From NCBI RefSeq assembly GCF_001544795.2, contig NZ_FCOI02000001.1:186001-250000 (forward strand): 64,000 bases of DNA, written 5' to 3'. Source of the DNA: Caballeronia temeraria (GTDB lineage Bacteria > Pseudomonadota > Gammaproteobacteria > Burkholderiales > Burkholderiaceae). Numbering within the stretch: the first letter of the stretch is position 1; every line of letters starts with the position of its first letter. Under the pieces are notes generated by a model. The model saw only the letters and a program-made list of their open reading frames with translations, was not told the DNA's origin and did not search any database. The translations under genes and the position numbers were made by a program. This document shows, one piece after another, positions 44,562 through 55,461 of the stretch.

Positions 44562-45941
44562 TCAGCGCGTGGTTGCCAGCACCGCTTCGACCGCGCGTCC
44601 GATCGACAGCAAGGTGTCGTCGGCGTTCGGCGCGCCCGCGAGCATCAGGCCGGCGGGCGCCTCGCCGCGCGGATGGCACGGCAGGGAGAGCGCGCAGGCA
44701 TCGAGGAAATTGAAGGCGGTCGGATTGCGCAGGATCAGCGCGTTCGTGCGCGTGAAGGCGTCGTCGTCGGTTTCGAGATCGGCGATGCGCGGCGGCAGCA
44801 CCGGCACCGTCGGGCAGAGGATTGCGTCGAAACGTTGCCAGAGCGTCGTGCGCGCGGCTTCGATCATCGCGGCGCGCGCTTCGCACAAATCGATGTAATC
44901 CGCCGCGCTCGCCGCTTCGGCGCGTTGCAGGCGCGCGAGCACGCGCGGATCGTATTCGCCGCCGCGCTCGGCCATCAGCTTGCGATGCCACGCATACGCT
45001 TCTATGGCGACGAGTGGATACCGGTTGATTTCCGGCAGGCGATCGAGCGGCGCGAAACGCACGTCCTCGACCAGCGCGCCCGCCGCCGCCAGATGGTTGA
45101 CGGCCGCGGCAACCGCAGCCGCGACGGGCGCTTCGACGCCATCGGTGACGTAGTTCGTCAGCACGCCGAGACGCACGCCGTCGAGCGGGCGCGTTGCGGG
45201 CACGCCCGGATCGCGCCCCGCGAGAATGCGATCGACGAGCGCGCAGCACGCGACCGACACGCCGATCGGCCCGAACGAATCGAGCGTCTTCGAGAGCGGC
45301 ACGCCGCCTTGCTTCGGAATGCGGCTCGCGGTCGGCTTGAAGCCGGTCAGGCCGCAGAGCGCCGCCGGAATGCGGATGGAGCCGCCGGTATCCGTGCCGA
45401 GCGCGACGGCCGCCATGCCATCCGCAACCGATGCCGCCGCGCCCGACGACGAGCCGCCCGCAATGCGTGCGTCGCCCGGCACGTCCGCGCGCCACGGCGA
45501 GCGCGGCGTGCCGTAGTGCGGATTGAGCCCGAGGCCCGAGAACGCGAATTCGCTCATGTTGGTGCGCCCGACGATCACCGCGCCCGCGCGGCGCAGGCGC
45601 GCGACGGCCACGGCATCGGTTTTGGCGGGCGCGGCGTCGGCGAGCGCTTTCGAGCCGGCGCGCGTCACTTCGCCTTCGATATCGAAGAGATCCTTGATCG
45701 ACACGGGAATGCCCGCGAGCGGCGAGAGCACGGTGCCGGCGCGGCGCAGCGCGTCGTGGGCATCGGCGGCGGCGCGGGCGTGATCGGCATCGACATGCAG
45801 GAAAACGGTCGCGCCCTGACCGGCGGGATCGGCGATGCGCTCGAGCGCCGTCTCGACGAGCGCGCGGCTCGTCGTGCGGCCGCTTTTCAGATCGGCGGCG
45901 AGTTGGGCGAGAGGAGCGAACTGCGGCGAAGTGGTCGGCAT
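44562..45941 (-). CDS. Amidase-signature-family hydrolase
   Basis: 460 residues from ATG 45939-45941; the longer frame begins with TTG and has no better signal. The amidase signature GGSSSGAAASVADGMAAVALGTDTGGSIRIPA (residues about 150-185) and the Lys of VSIKDLFD (about 78-85) give the Ser-cisSer-Lys triad. It resembles biuret, indoleacetamide and aryl amidases (AtzF/GatA relatives), but it is not GatA itself because no gatB/gatC is present. Substrate unknown. Confidence 0.88.
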   Translation of the reverse strand: MPTTSPQFAPLAQLAADLKSGRTTSRALVETALERIADPAGQGATVFLHVDADHARAAADAHDALRRAGTVLSPLAGIPVSIKDLFDIEGEVTRAGSKALADAAPAKTDAVAVARLRRAGAVIVGRTNMSEFAFSGLGLNPHYGTPRSPWRADVPGDARIAGGSSSGAAASVADGMAAVALGTDTGGSIRIPAALCGLTGFKPTASRIPKQGGVPLSKTLDSFGPIGVSVACCALVDRILAGRDPGVPATRPLDGVRLGVLTNYVTDGVEAPVAAAVAAAVNHLAAAGALVEDVRFAPLDRLPEINRYPLVAIEAYAWHRKLMAERGGEYDPRVLARLQRAEAASAADYIDLCEARAAMIEAARTTLWQRFDAILCPTVPVLPPRIADLETDDDAFTRTNALILRNPTAFNFLDACALSLPCHPRGEAPAGLMLAGAPNADDTLLSIGRAVEAVLATTR

Positions 45942-46087
45942 GGCGTCGGGCAGTGGCGTGGCCGTCTGCGAGAAGCCGGCAATGCCCGGCGCTTCGCATC
46001 GGCAGTGAGTGGATGGACGCCGCGACTGCAAGCCGGGACGTCCAAGGTGGCTGTCATTCTAAGCCACCGACGCCGATCGAACACCGC

Positions 46088-47470
46088 TCAGATCGTGCGC
46101 GAGAAGCGTCGCAGGCTCGCCTGACCCAGATAGCGGTCGAATACCGATGCGACGTTGCGCACCAGCATGCGGCCGGCGGGCAGGACGCGGATCGCGTCGC
46201 GCGAGAGATCGATGAGTCCGTCGCCGGCCATCGGCGCGAGGCGCGCGAGTTCATCGGCGAAAACGGCGGGAAATTCGATGCCGTGCGTGCTCGCGATCTC
46301 GTCGAAACGCAACTCGCCGCCGCACATGATGCGCATGATGACGTCGCGGCGGAGCTCGTCGTCAGGCGAAAGGCGCACGCCGCGCGCGATGGCGAGAGTG
46401 CCCGAGTCGATCGCGGCGGCGTAGTCCGCGAGCTCGCGGGCGTTTTGCGCGTAGACATCGCCGATCTTGCCGATCGACGACGCACCGATGCCGATCAGAT
46501 CGCAATCCGCATGGGTGCTGTAGCCCTGGAAGTTGCGCTGGAGCGTGCCGGCTTCGAACGCGCGCGCGAGTTCGTCGCCGGGCAGCGCGAAATGATCCAT
46601 GCCGATGTACACATAGCCCGCCTCGCTCATGCGCGCGATCACGCGCTCGAGAATCGCGAGGCGCACGGCGGGCGAGGGCAGCGCGCTTTGGTCGATCTGC
46701 CGCTGCATCTTGAAAAGCGATGGCATGTGCGCATAGCCGAACACGGACACACGGTCCGGCTTCAGGCCGATGATCGCATCGAGCGTGCGCGTAAAGCTCT
46801 CGACGCTCTGATGCGGCAGGCCGTAGATCAGATCGACGCTCACCGACTTGAAGCCGTTCGCACGCGCGGCGTCGAGCACGGTTTCGGTCATCTCGCGCGG
46901 CTGGATGCGATTGACGGCGCGCTGCACGCGTTCGTCGAAGTCCTGCACGCCGAGGCTCAGGCGGTTGAAGCCCAGTTCGCGCAGCAACGCGATGGTGTGC
47001 GCCGACGCCTCGCGCGGATCGACTTCGATCGAATATTCCGCGCGCTCGTCGGGGACGAGATGGAAGTGCTCGCGCGTCGCGGCCATCAGTTCGGCCATCT
47101 CGTCGTGCGAGAGGAATGTCGGCGTGCCGCCGCCCCAGTGAAGCTGCGTGACCGGGCGCGATGTGTCGAAGAGCGCCGCCTGCAACGCCAGCTCGCGCTT
47201 CATGCGATCGAGATACGGCCGCGCGTGCGCGCGATTTTTTGTCGCGACCTTGTTGCAGCCGCAGTAGAAGCAGACGGTGTCGCAGAACGGAATGTGGAAA
47301 TAGAGCGAGAGATCGGCGTCCGCTTTCGCCTTGCGCGCCGCTTCGCGATACTGCGCGGCGTCGAACGAGTCAGTGAACTGGACGGCGGTCGGATACGACG
47401 TGTAGCGCGGGCCGTGCGCGTCGTAGCGCGCGAGCAGGTCGGGGCGAAAGAGCGGAGCGGCGGCAGTCAT
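46088..47470 (-). CDS. hemN: Oxygen-independent coproporphyrinogen III oxidase
   Basis: 460 residues from ATG 47468-47470, preceded by AGAGG at 6 nt. A radical SAM enzyme with C-x3-C-x2-C-x-C (CDTVCFYCGC, near residue 65), HWGGGTPTFLS, and the R/Y-rich N-terminus (RYTSYPTAVQF) unique to HemN. It decarboxylates two propionates of coproporphyrinogen III without O2 to give protoporphyrinogen IX. In related bacteria it is induced by low oxygen through Anr/Fnr; a weak Anr-like site is seen upstream. Confidence 0.95.
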   Translation of the reverse strand: MTAAAPLFRPDLLARYDAHGPRYTSYPTAVQFTDSFDAAQYREAARKAKADADLSLYFHIPFCDTVCFYCGCNKVATKNRAHARPYLDRMKRELALQAALFDTSRPVTQLHWGGGTPTFLSHDEMAELMAATREHFHLVPDERAEYSIEVDPREASAHTIALLRELGFNRLSLGVQDFDERVQRAVNRIQPREMTETVLDAARANGFKSVSVDLIYGLPHQSVESFTRTLDAIIGLKPDRVSVFGYAHMPSLFKMQRQIDQSALPSPAVRLAILERVIARMSEAGYVYIGMDHFALPGDELARAFEAGTLQRNFQGYSTHADCDLIGIGASSIGKIGDVYAQNARELADYAAAIDSGTLAIARGVRLSPDDELRRDVIMRIMCGGELRFDEIASTHGIEFPAVFADELARLAPMAGDGLIDLSRDAIRVLPAGRMLVRNVASVFDRYLGQASLRRFSRTI

Positions 47471-47554
47471 GGCGGACCTCTGGGGATCGTCCGAGTGTAG
47501 TCCGGCGACGTGCGCGGCCCTTGCGCGATAAGGTCGCAGCCCGATGATCGCGAT

Positions 47555-47568
47555 TTGACGAAGCGCAA
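47555..47568. promoter_or_regulatory. Weak Anr/Fnr-like site upstream of hemN
   Basis: TTGAC-GAAG-CGCAA, matching 7 of 10 positions of TTGAT-N4-ATCAA, about 85-98 bp before the hemN start. The match is below what I would accept alone; biology of hemN makes it worth listing. Confidence 0.25.
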
Positions 47569-47628
47569 ACAAAACGCAACTAGGCGGCGTGGGAGAATGT
47601 CGTTTCCATTGCGTCATTGAGTACCGTC

Positions 47629-47916
47629 ATGCCGATCGATTCATCGCCTCATGCCTGCCGCGAGGGCTGCGGCGCCTGCTGTATCGCGCCGTCCATTTCG
47701 AGTCCGATTCCGGGCATGCCGGACGGCAAGCGCGCGGGCGAACGTTGCGTTCAGTTGGGCGATGATCTGCGCTGCAGGATTTTCGGCGATCCGCGCAGGC
47801 CGGCGTGTTGCGGCGGCTTGCAGCCATCGAACGAGATGTGCGGCGACACGCGCGAGCACGCGTTGCGCTGGATCGAACGCCTGGAAGCGGCGACGCAGCC
47901 GACGCAACTGTCGTGA
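47629..47916 (+). CDS. YkgJ-family cysteine cluster protein
   Basis: 95 residues from ATG 47629; an upstream TTG is less likely. The N-terminal cluster [14 protein letters not shown] has the C-x3-C-x2-CC spacing, with two more Cys groups ([18 protein letters not shown]) as in the UPF0153/YkgJ family. Such proteins probably bind a metal or Fe-S cluster through Cys; function unknown. Divergent from hemN with a 158-nt gap. Confidence 0.82.
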   Translation: MPIDSSPHACREGCGACCIAPSISSPIPGMPDGKRAGERCVQLGDDLRCRIFGDPRRPACCGGLQPSNEMCGDTREHALRWIERLEAATQPTQLS

Positions 47917-47986
47917 CGATCGGCAGTCCAATCCCGAACCGCGCCGCCCGGCGCAGCCCTGAATAAAAAGCATTGGAGGATCACGC

Positions 47987-48580
47987 ATGACGGAACCCGT
48001 CGCGCCGCTGCGGCGCCGGTTCGTGCTGGCAGGACTGATGTCGCTGCCCGCGCTCGCACTCGCATCGAAGGCGCACGCCGCCTCGAACTCGATATTCCCC
48101 TTCATTCCGGACCACTACACATTCTCGACGCAGCAGGTGCAGGCCGCGGTCGCGCGCAAGTTCCCGCTGCAACGCACGGCGTCGCAGATATTCGATGTCG
48201 TCCTGAGCAATCCGGTCGTCGGCATGGCGCCGGACCGCAATCGCGTGACCGTGCATGTCGATGCGCGTCTTGCGACGCCCTTCATGCCGAATCCCGTGAT
48301 CGGCGCGTTCACGCTGTCGACGCAACTCGGCTACGACGCACCGAGCCGTTCGGTGATTCTCGTCTCGCCATCCGTTGACGATGCGCAGTTTTCCGGCGAC
48401 GCCGCGCAGTACAACCAACAGATCGCGTCGGTCGGCGCGCAATTCGCCGCGCAATTGCTCGACCGCTATCCGATCCACACCTTCAAGCCCGAGGAACTCC
48501 AGTTCGCCGGCGTGTCTTACGAACCCGGTACAATCACAGTCCTTACAAACGGCATACGTGTGCAGATCGTCGAGAAGTGA
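47987..48580 (+). CDS. DUF1439 envelope protein (YceB-like)
   Basis: 197 residues. A twin-arginine-like or Sec signal (RRRFVLAGLMSLPALALASKAHA) then a beta-rich domain starting NSIFPFIPDHYTFSTQQVQAAVARKFPLQR, the DUF1439 pattern. The YceB members in E. coli are lipoproteins; this one has no lipobox Cys. Function unknown. It lies 63 nt upstream of uppP on the same strand and may share its transcript. Confidence 0.8.
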   Translation: MTEPVAPLRRRFVLAGLMSLPALALASKAHAASNSIFPFIPDHYTFSTQQVQAAVARKFPLQRTASQIFDVVLSNPVVGMAPDRNRVTVHVDARLATPFMPNPVIGAFTLSTQLGYDAPSRSVILVSPSVDDAQFSGDAAQYNQQIASVGAQFAAQLLDRYPIHTFKPEELQFAGVSYEPGTITVLTNGIRVQIVEK

Positions 48581-48643
48581 GTCGAAATCTCTGCGCAATG
48601 TGTTCCAAAACCAACGGCGACACCGGCGAACAAGGGCTGACGG

Positions 48644-49477
48644 ATGGACTGGATATTGATGGTGAAGGCGCTCATCCTGGGCGTCGTGGAGGGCTTGACC
48701 GAATTTCTGCCGGTCTCGAGCACGGGGCATCTGATCGTGGCGGGCAGCCTGCTGAATTTCACCGATGCGCAATCGAAAACCTTCGACGTCGTTATCCAGT
48801 TCGGCGCGATCCTCGCGATCTGCTGGGAATATCGCGCGAAGATCGGCTCCGTGGTCACCGGCCTGCCCGTGCGCGCCGACGCGCGGCGCTTCACGCTGAA
48901 CGTGATCGTCGCGACCATTCCGGCCGTCGTGCTCGGGTTGCTGCTCGAGAAGCACATCAAGGCGGTGCTGTTCTCGCCGGTGCCGGTGTCGGTGGCGCTG
49001 ATCGTCGGCGGCATCGTCATTTTGTGGGCCGAATCGCGGCAGCGGGAGCGCGGCGCGATCACGCGCGTGCATTCCGTCGATGACCTTTCGCTCGCCGATG
49101 CCTTCAAGGTCGGTCTCGCGCAATGTTTCGCGCTGATTCCGGGCACCTCGCGCTCCGGTGCGACGATCATCGGCGGCATGCTGTTCGGGCTCGAACGGCG
49201 CGTGGCGACGGAGTTTTCGTTCTTCCTCGCCATTCCGATCATCTTCGGCGCGACGCTCTACGAAATGGCCAAGTACTGGCGCACGCTCACCGTGAACGAT
49301 CTCGGCCTGTTCGCGATCGGCCTCGTCGCGGCGTTCGTCAGCGCGTTCGTCTGCGTGCGCTGGCTGCTGCGCTACGTCGCGTCGCACGATTTCACGGCGT
49401 TCGCGTGGTATCGCATCGGCTTCGGCTTGCTGATTCTGATCGTCGGATACAGCGGCGGATTGAGCTGGGCCGACTGA
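48644..49477 (+). CDS. uppP: Undecaprenyl-diphosphatase UppP/BacA
   Basis: A 277-residue inner-membrane phosphatase recycling the cell-wall carrier lipid. The conserved [16 protein letters not shown] (residues 16-31) with the catalytic Glu and His, and [14 protein letters not shown] (about 167-180) with the phosphate-binding Arg, are both present. Eight helices fit. Confers bacitracin tolerance when overexpressed. Ends at a hairpin at 49502-49529. Confidence 0.95.
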   Translation: MDWILMVKALILGVVEGLTEFLPVSSTGHLIVAGSLLNFTDAQSKTFDVVIQFGAILAICWEYRAKIGSVVTGLPVRADARRFTLNVIVATIPAVVLGLLLEKHIKAVLFSPVPVSVALIVGGIVILWAESRQRERGAITRVHSVDDLSLADAFKVGLAQCFALIPGTSRSGATIIGGMLFGLERRVATEFSFFLAIPIIFGATLYEMAKYWRTLTVNDLGLFAIGLVAAFVSAFVCVRWLLRYVASHDFTAFAWYRIGFGLLILIVGYSGGLSWAD

Positions 49478-49501
49478 TCCCGTTTTCGTCGCCCGGAACG
49501 C

Positions 49502-49529
49502 ACAACGCCACGGCTTGCCGTGGCGTTGT
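49502..49529. terminator. Hairpin between convergent uppP and trmB
   Basis: ACAACGCCACGG - CTTG - CCGTGGCGTTGT, a 12-bp perfect stem with only short T-runs outside. Likely ends both genes. Confidence 0.65.
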
Positions 49530-49549
49530 CGTTTGTGGCCCCGATGCGC

Positions 49550-50290
49550 TCAGCGGCGGCGGAACATCAGATCCCACACGCCGTGGCCGAGCCGCAGGCC
49601 GCGCCGTTCGAACTTCGTGACCGGGCGGAAATCCGGGCGCGGCGCGTAGCCGTCGGCGGTATTTTCGAGCGCCGGTTCCGCCGACAGCACGTCGAGCATC
49701 TGCTCGGCGTAGTTCTGCCAGTCGGTCGCGAGATGAATATAGCCGCCCGGCTTCATGCGCGACACGAGCAGCGCGAGAAACTTCGGCTGAATCAGACGAC
49801 GCTTGTGATGGCGCGCCTTGTGCCACGGATCGGGAAAGTAGATGTGGACGCCGTCGAGACTCTCGGGCGCGATCATGTGCTCGAGCACTTCCACGGCGTC
49901 GTGCTGAAGGATGCGGATGTTGCCGAGCCCTTGCTCGCCGATGAGCTTCAGCAGCGCGCCGACGCCCGGCTCATGCACTTCCACGCCGATGAAATCATCG
50001 CCCGGACGCGCGGCCGCGATTTCAGCCGTGGTCGCGCCCATGCCGAAGCCGATCTCCAGCACGCGCGGCGCGTGGCGGCCGAATTGCGCGTCCCAGTCGG
50101 CGACGTGCGGCGTATAAGGCACGACGTAGCGCGGCCCGAGATCGTCGATCGCGCGTTGCTGGCCCGGCGATACGCGCCCCGCGCGCGTGACGAAGCTGCG
50201 GATGCGGCGATGGCGCAGCGTGGCGTCTTCGTGGACGCCGGGCTGTTGAGTGCCGTTGTCGTCGGCGTCGTCTTGGGGATCGTGGCTCAT
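49550..50290 (-). CDS. trmB: tRNA (guanine-N7-)-methyltransferase
   Basis: 246 residues from ATG 50288-50290; the longer frame runs through tRNA-Gly and is rejected. The SAM-binding [16 protein letters not shown] motif is near residue 76, and the [21 protein letters not shown] block is diagnostic of TrmB, which makes m7G46 in tRNA. The N-terminal 25 residues are acidic and disordered-looking. Confidence 0.95.
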   Translation of the reverse strand: MSHDPQDDADDNGTQQPGVHEDATLRHRRIRSFVTRAGRVSPGQQRAIDDLGPRYVVPYTPHVADWDAQFGRHAPRVLEIGFGMGATTAEIAAARPGDDFIGVEVHEPGVGALLKLIGEQGLGNIRILQHDAVEVLEHMIAPESLDGVHIYFPDPWHKARHHKRRLIQPKFLALLVSRMKPGGYIHLATDWQNYAEQMLDVLSAEPALENTADGYAPRPDFRPVTKFERRGLRLGHGVWDLMFRRR

Positions 50291-50321
50291 GAGGCGATGC
50301 TGGAAACGGATGGGCGAAACT

Positions 50322-50355
50322 AAAAAGCCGCCCAAACGTGACTCGGGGCGGCTTT
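50322..50355 (-). terminator. Terminator after tRNA-Gly
   Basis: AGCCGCCC/GGGCGGCT stem with TTTTTAG on the minus strand, 12 nt past the tRNA 3' end. Confidence 0.8.
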
Positions 50356-50366
50356 CGCTGGGATTC

Positions 50367-50441
50367 TGGAGCGGGCGATGGGAATCGAACCCACGTCTGT
50401 AGCTTGGGAAGCTACGGTAATAGCCATTATACGACGCCCGC
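50367..50441 (-). tRNA. tRNA-Gly(CCC)
   Basis: 75 nt with encoded CCA. Acceptor GCGGGCG/CGCCCGC, anticodon loop TTCCCAA giving CCC, T arm GGTTCGATTCC. Confidence 0.95.
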
Positions 50442-50498
50442 CTGAGCCCGCTATTGTAAGCGCAAGGCGTCCCGCGGCGCAATTGCGCGCGGGCGGCT

Positions 50499-51059
50499 TC
50501 AGATGCCGAAGAGCGTCATCGACACCGCGACGCGCGTCACGACCATCAGCAGCACCTGCACGATGACGAAGAGCAGGATCGGCGACAGATCGATGCCGCC
50601 CAGGCGCGGCAGAATGCGCCGCAGCGGATCGAGGATCGGCGCGGTGATCTGATAGAGCAGCGGCATGGCCGGCGACTGCGGATTGAGCCACGACAGCAGC
50701 GCCATCAGGATCGTCACCCAGATGATCAGGTTCAGCGCCCACTTGACGACGGTCAGGAGCGCGACGAGCAGAAGGATCGGCGCCATGAGCGTCGGATCGA
50801 CGCCCGCGAGCACGACCATCAGCGTCACATAGACCGCCGACGCGATGAACGCCGCAACGATGCTCGCCCAGTCGATCTTCCCGCCGGGCAGAATCTTGCG
50901 CAGCGGCAGCACGAGCCAGTTGGTCGCCTGCATCACCGCGTTCGACACGGGGTTGTACGGCGGCATGCGCACGACCTGGATCCATGCGCGCAGCAGGAGC
51001 GCCGCGCCGAACAGGGTGAAAAGGGTGTTGAGCAGAAAACGGGCGATATCGCCGAACAT
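50499..51059 (-). CDS. YggT-family membrane protein
   Basis: 186 residues with two copies of the YGGT unit, each with a hydrophobic helix pair and the N-P-V-S/P-x-N or DPLRRILP motif ([26 protein letters not shown] at about 34-59; [36 protein letters not shown] at about 124-159). Members have been linked to osmotic tolerance and cell division-site functions but the molecular role is unclear. Confidence 0.88.
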   Translation of the reverse strand: MFGDIARFLLNTLFTLFGAALLLRAWIQVVRMPPYNPVSNAVMQATNWLVLPLRKILPGGKIDWASIVAAFIASAVYVTLMVVLAGVDPTLMAPILLLVALLTVVKWALNLIIWVTILMALLSWLNPQSPAMPLLYQITAPILDPLRRILPRLGGIDLSPILLFVIVQVLLMVVTRVAVSMTLFGI

Positions 51060-51888
51060 CTCGGGTCCTCTAGGATGCGTGCGCAGTGTCGCGACGTGCG
51101 CCAGGTCGTATGAGCGAAAAAGGCTGGGAAGACGAAAGCCGCTAGCGCGCGAAGGGCCGCCCGCGAGCGGTGTCTGAGAAGCGGCCGCCGGCGCGGCGCG
51201 AATCTTGAATGCTGACCTTGATCATTGTTCGTTCTCTGGACTTGAGTAACTTGTCGAAGGCATCGCGACGCACGGCGGAGCACGCACGCTCATGCGCGAA
51301 TGCACGCACTGCGCTCGACGAAGCTTCGCGTTTTTCCGACGGCGGCGACTCGAATTCCCCGCCCAGCAGGCTTGCCTGATGGGGCGCCGGACGTCACCTT
51401 AACATGGCTTTAAGGCCGCTTGGGGACGTTGTCGCACGCGGCGCGAGCGATTCTTCGGGGTATTGCATGAAAGGCATGTGAAAGTTGTTCGCGAGAGCGC
51501 GGCGGCCACGAAACGCCAGCATCGGAAAACCCTAGTGTTGCCATTTTGAGACGATCTCGAAAAGCGCATTTCACGCAAAACTGGCAGGATATAAATACGG
51601 AAAGCGAAAGAGCGAAACACCGTTTGCGCGACGGATCGCTGCTTTCCGAAAGCGGTTTTTGAAGCAAGCATCAGAAAGATATTCCAGCCAAAAGGCATGC
51701 TTTCTGCTGAATGTGGTGAAACGCACAAGCAATTGCGCATCGACGCGAAGACTTGGTTTCTTTGCGCACATCGAAGGACGAACAGGGCGCTCAATACTAA
51801 AGAGAAGACGAATTCAGCGGGACGAAACATCCGGCGGCTGCCGTGAGTTCTCCCACCAAGGTTTCATTCGCTACGTTCGGAGGTCGCC
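51060..51888. other. Long intergenic region
   Basis: About 830 bp with no supported long gene. The right half (51480-51800) is notably less GC-rich, and TATAAATA-like sequence occurs near 51590. It leads into a small gene with a strong ribosome-binding site at 51889. No convincing terminator or RNA was found. Confidence 0.45.
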
Positions 51889-52050
51889 ATGAGCATTTTC
51901 TCTTACCGGAAGCATTTGCGATTCTTGAGCCAGGCCCAGCGGCGCCGCTGGTGGGACCAGAAAAAGCGCCTGACGCCGAGAGTCGTGATCGGCGCGGCGT
52001 ACGTGCCGCCAAACGTCACGCGCGAATTCGCTTACGTCAAAGTGGGCTGA
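51889..52050 (+). CDS. Small basic protein (53 aa)
   Basis: A short gene with GGAGG 5 nt before the ATG and a strong terminator 32 nt after the stop, which together make it likely to be real. The product is strongly basic in its first half (YRKHLRFLSQAQRRRWWDQKKRLTPR) and ends REFAYVKVG. No signal peptide. I do not recognise it. Confidence 0.55.
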   Translation: MSIFSYRKHLRFLSQAQRRRWWDQKKRLTPRVVIGAAYVPPNVTREFAYVKVG

Positions 52051-52081
52051 GCCGCGATTCAAGAATCTCGCGCAATACATT

Positions 52082-52118
52082 AAAAGCCCCGCCGGGCGCA
52101 TTGTCCGGCGGGGCTTTT
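52082..52118 (+). terminator. Terminator of the 53-aa gene
   Basis: AAAAGCCCCGCCGG - nine-nt loop - CCGGCGGGGCTTTT, a long perfect stem, able to act on both strands. Confidence 0.88.
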
Positions 52119-52394
52119 CCGTTCTTTTACGTTCTTTTGTAAATAGACGTTACGCGGTTTTTCTCTCTTTTCTCTTCTTGTACAACGCGCTGCCCGCTCA
52201 GGTCCGCCGAACGGCCAATCCGTGCATATCGGCGAGCAACGCTTTGGCTTTCAAGTTCTTCAGCACGTTAAGCAACTTGCAATTTGCAACAAATGGCTCC
52301 TGCGGCCGCTGCGCTTTTTCGATAAATTCAACTCATACCGTCGCTCGTGAGCCGCCTGGACCGGCCATCATGCGAAGCGGCGAGGAGAACTAAA

Positions 52395-52688
52395 GTGAAA
52401 AAGCTCGGTAGTTTGTTGATCGCTGGTGTGCTCGGCGCGGGTGTCGCCGGTGCGGCGCAGGCACATGTTTCCGTGGGTGTGGGTATCGGCGTGCCGGCCT
52501 ATCCGGTCTATGCCGCGCCGCCCGCACCTGTCTATGTGGCGCCGCCGCAGCCGGTCTACATGGCCCCGCCGCCCGTCGTGTATGCGCCGCCGCCGCCGGT
52601 GGTGTATGGCGGCTATGGCTACTACGGTCGTCCGTATTATCGGCATCATGGCTATTACCGCCACGGGCCGGGCTACTGGCGTTACTGA
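52395..52688 (+). CDS. PXPV-repeat secreted protein
   Basis: 97 residues from GTG 52395 with GGAG 7 nt upstream. A clear signal peptide (KKLGSLLIAGVLGAGVAGAAQA) is followed by four to five PPxPVYxAPP repeats (PVYAAPPAPVYVAPP and so on), then a Gly/Tyr/His/Arg-rich tail ending in YWRY. This is the PXPV-repeat family common in Burkholderia; function unknown, probably periplasmic or outer-membrane associated. Ends at a strong terminator. Confidence 0.82.
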   Translation: MKKLGSLLIAGVLGAGVAGAAQAHVSVGVGIGVPAYPVYAAPPAPVYVAPPQPVYMAPPPVVYAPPPPVVYGGYGYYGRPYYRHHGYYRHGPGYWRY

Positions 52689-52706
52689 TCGGCCGGCCCA
52701 GCCAAT

Positions 52707-52740
52707 GCAAAAGGCGATGCACGCGTGCATCGCCTTTTGC
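52707..52740 (+). terminator. Terminator of the PXPV gene
   Basis: A 34-bp near-continuous palindrome, GCAAAAGGCGATGCACG followed by its complement, with T-runs on both strands. Confidence 0.88.
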
Positions 52741-52815
52741 GTTTACGCGGTGCTTTTCAATTGCGCGATGGAACTGGGAGAATGAGGGTCCTCCTCACCT
52801 CAAGTTCTCACGCCG

Positions 52816-53781
<966 letters not shown>

Positions 53782-53791
53782 CGGCGGATCG

Positions 53792-54460
53792 TCACGATGC
53801 CGCGTTCACGATCAGATCGCGGTAGCCGTTGACGATGACGCTATACGCGAAGTACGCGAAGAGCACGGCGGACATCACATGGCAGGCGCGCAGGAGCTGC
53901 GTGCCCGCGCGCTTTCTGCCGTGGCTCGCGAGCGTGCAGATGAAGATCGTCCAGCCGAGTCCGCCGCAGAAAAAGCCGATCAGAAACACGGAAGCGCTGA
54001 CGGGACTCGTCGCCCCGGCTTTGGCGATGAGCGCGCCGCCGACCGCCGCGAACCACAGGATCGCGCTCGGCGACGACACCGCGAGCAGGCATCCGCGCAC
54101 GAAGCTTTTCCAGTGTTTCGGGCGCGGCACGGTGAAATCCGCTTCGCCTTCGACGGGCGGCGCGGACGCCGGATTGAGCGCCTCACGCGCCATTTTCCAC
54201 GTCAGGAAAAGCAGCACGATCGCGCCGCCGATCCACACGACCCAGCGCACGGCGGAAAACTGCAGCAGCGCCGACATGCCCGCGAGCGCGAGCGCCGCAT
54301 AGAACAGATCGCCGAAACAGGTGCCGAGTCCGAGCACCATGCCCGGCTTGAAACCGTGCGACAGCGCGAGCGAAATGATCGCGACATTGGCGATCCCGAT
54401 ATCCAGACACAGCGACAACGACAGAAAAAATCCGTCCGACAGCAACGACCACGAATGCAT
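53792..54460 (-). CDS. LysE-family exporter
   Basis: 222 residues from ATG 54458-54460. Six hydrophobic helices, with GFKPGMVLGLGTCFGDLFYA near residue 37 as the RhtB/LysE signature and SSPSAILWFAAVGGALIAK further on. LysE proteins export amino acids. Next to an asparaginase and an amino-acid ammonia-lyase it may relieve amino-acid excess; the substrate is unknown. Confidence 0.88.
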   Translation of the reverse strand: MHSWSLLSDGFFLSLSLCLDIGIANVAIISLALSHGFKPGMVLGLGTCFGDLFYAALALAGMSALLQFSAVRWVVWIGGAIVLLFLTWKMAREALNPASAPPVEGEADFTVPRPKHWKSFVRGCLLAVSSPSAILWFAAVGGALIAKAGATSPVSASVFLIGFFCGGLGWTIFICTLASHGRKRAGTQLLRACHVMSAVLFAYFAYSVIVNGYRDLIVNAAS

Positions 54461-54465
54461 GTTTG

Positions 54466-55461
54466 TTATGGATGGTTGTGAAGCGTGAAGCTGACATCGA
54501 GCCGGCCGGTGGGCACGTTCATCGTGTTGCGCGTCGGCGGATTGCGGAAGGCGGCGAGCGCGTCGCGTTGCTGCTCTGTGCCAATGCCGAGCGTATCGAG
54601 CACATGAACGACGACCGCATTCACGACCGACGTGTTGCCGTCCTCGACTTTCACCGCGATGCCGATCGGCCCCTGTGCGCGGCGCACGCCGATCGCATAG
54701 CTCGCGTCCGCGCCCGTCTTGCCGACGAGCGTGCCGCCGAACGCCTGCATCAGCAGCGTGCAGAAGCGTCCTTCGCCGGCGACGAGTTCGGGATGCGACG
54801 TCATCGCCCGATAGATGCGCGCGAACGGCGAGCCGTCCGGCGCGGCGGCGAGCTTCATATAGAGCCGCGCGAGGCGGTCGAGCGGGAAGGCGGGCGTCGG
54901 CAGATTGCATCCGTCGATGGCCCATTGCACTTCATCGTCGGCGAGATCGACGGCGCGCGCGACCGTGCGCTTCACATGTGCCTGCAGCGGATGTTCGGGC
55001 AAGTGGTAATCCGCGAGCGGCGTGTTCATTGCACGCGCGCCCGCGAGCATGCCGGCGTGCTTGCCGGAGCAATTGCTGCACGCGGCGCCCGGCGTGAAAT
55101 CGCGTCTGATCCAGTCCTTGTAGACAGCATCCGAAATCGGCGGATGGCCGCCGCAGCGCAGATCGCTTTCGCTCGCGTTCGACTTGGCGAGCATCGCGAG
55201 CGCGCGTTCGATATGACGCGGCTCGCTGCTATGCGATCCGCACATCAGCGCGAGGTCTTCGTCGCTGAAACCGAAGCGTTCCAGCGCGCCCGTTTCGATG
55301 ACGGCGAGCGCCTGCGCGGGCTTCGCCGCCGAGCGCGGCAGCGTCACGCGATGCGGATCGCCGAAGGAATGGATGAGGCGTCCATCGGCATCGACGACGG
55401 CGACGTGCGCCGCATGCGTGTTCTCGATGACATCGCCTCGATAGAGCGTGGCCGCGATCAT
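54466..55461 (-). CDS. Asparaginase (Rhizobium etli type, AnsA/ReAV-like)
   Basis: 331 residues of the class 3 asparaginase family (PF06089). Motifs: [12 protein letters not shown] (about residues 42-53) with the SxxK dyad, [12 protein letters not shown] (about 74-85) and [12 protein letters not shown] (about 127-138), which in the R. etli enzyme provide the nucleophile and zinc ligands. It is unrelated to E. coli AnsA/AnsB. Its ATG overlaps the stop of ubiD by 4 nt. Confidence 0.88.
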   Translation of the reverse strand: MIAATLYRGDVIENTHAAHVAVVDADGRLIHSFGDPHRVTLPRSAAKPAQALAVIETGALERFGFSDEDLALMCGSHSSEPRHIERALAMLAKSNASESDLRCGGHPPISDAVYKDWIRRDFTPGAACSNCSGKHAGMLAGARAMNTPLADYHLPEHPLQAHVKRTVARAVDLADDEVQWAIDGCNLPTPAFPLDRLARLYMKLAAAPDGSPFARIYRAMTSHPELVAGEGRFCTLLMQAFGGTLVGKTGADASYAIGVRRAQGPIGIAVKVEDGNTSVVNAVVVHVLDTLGIGTEQQRDALAAFRNPPTRNTMNVPTGRLDVSFTLHNHP

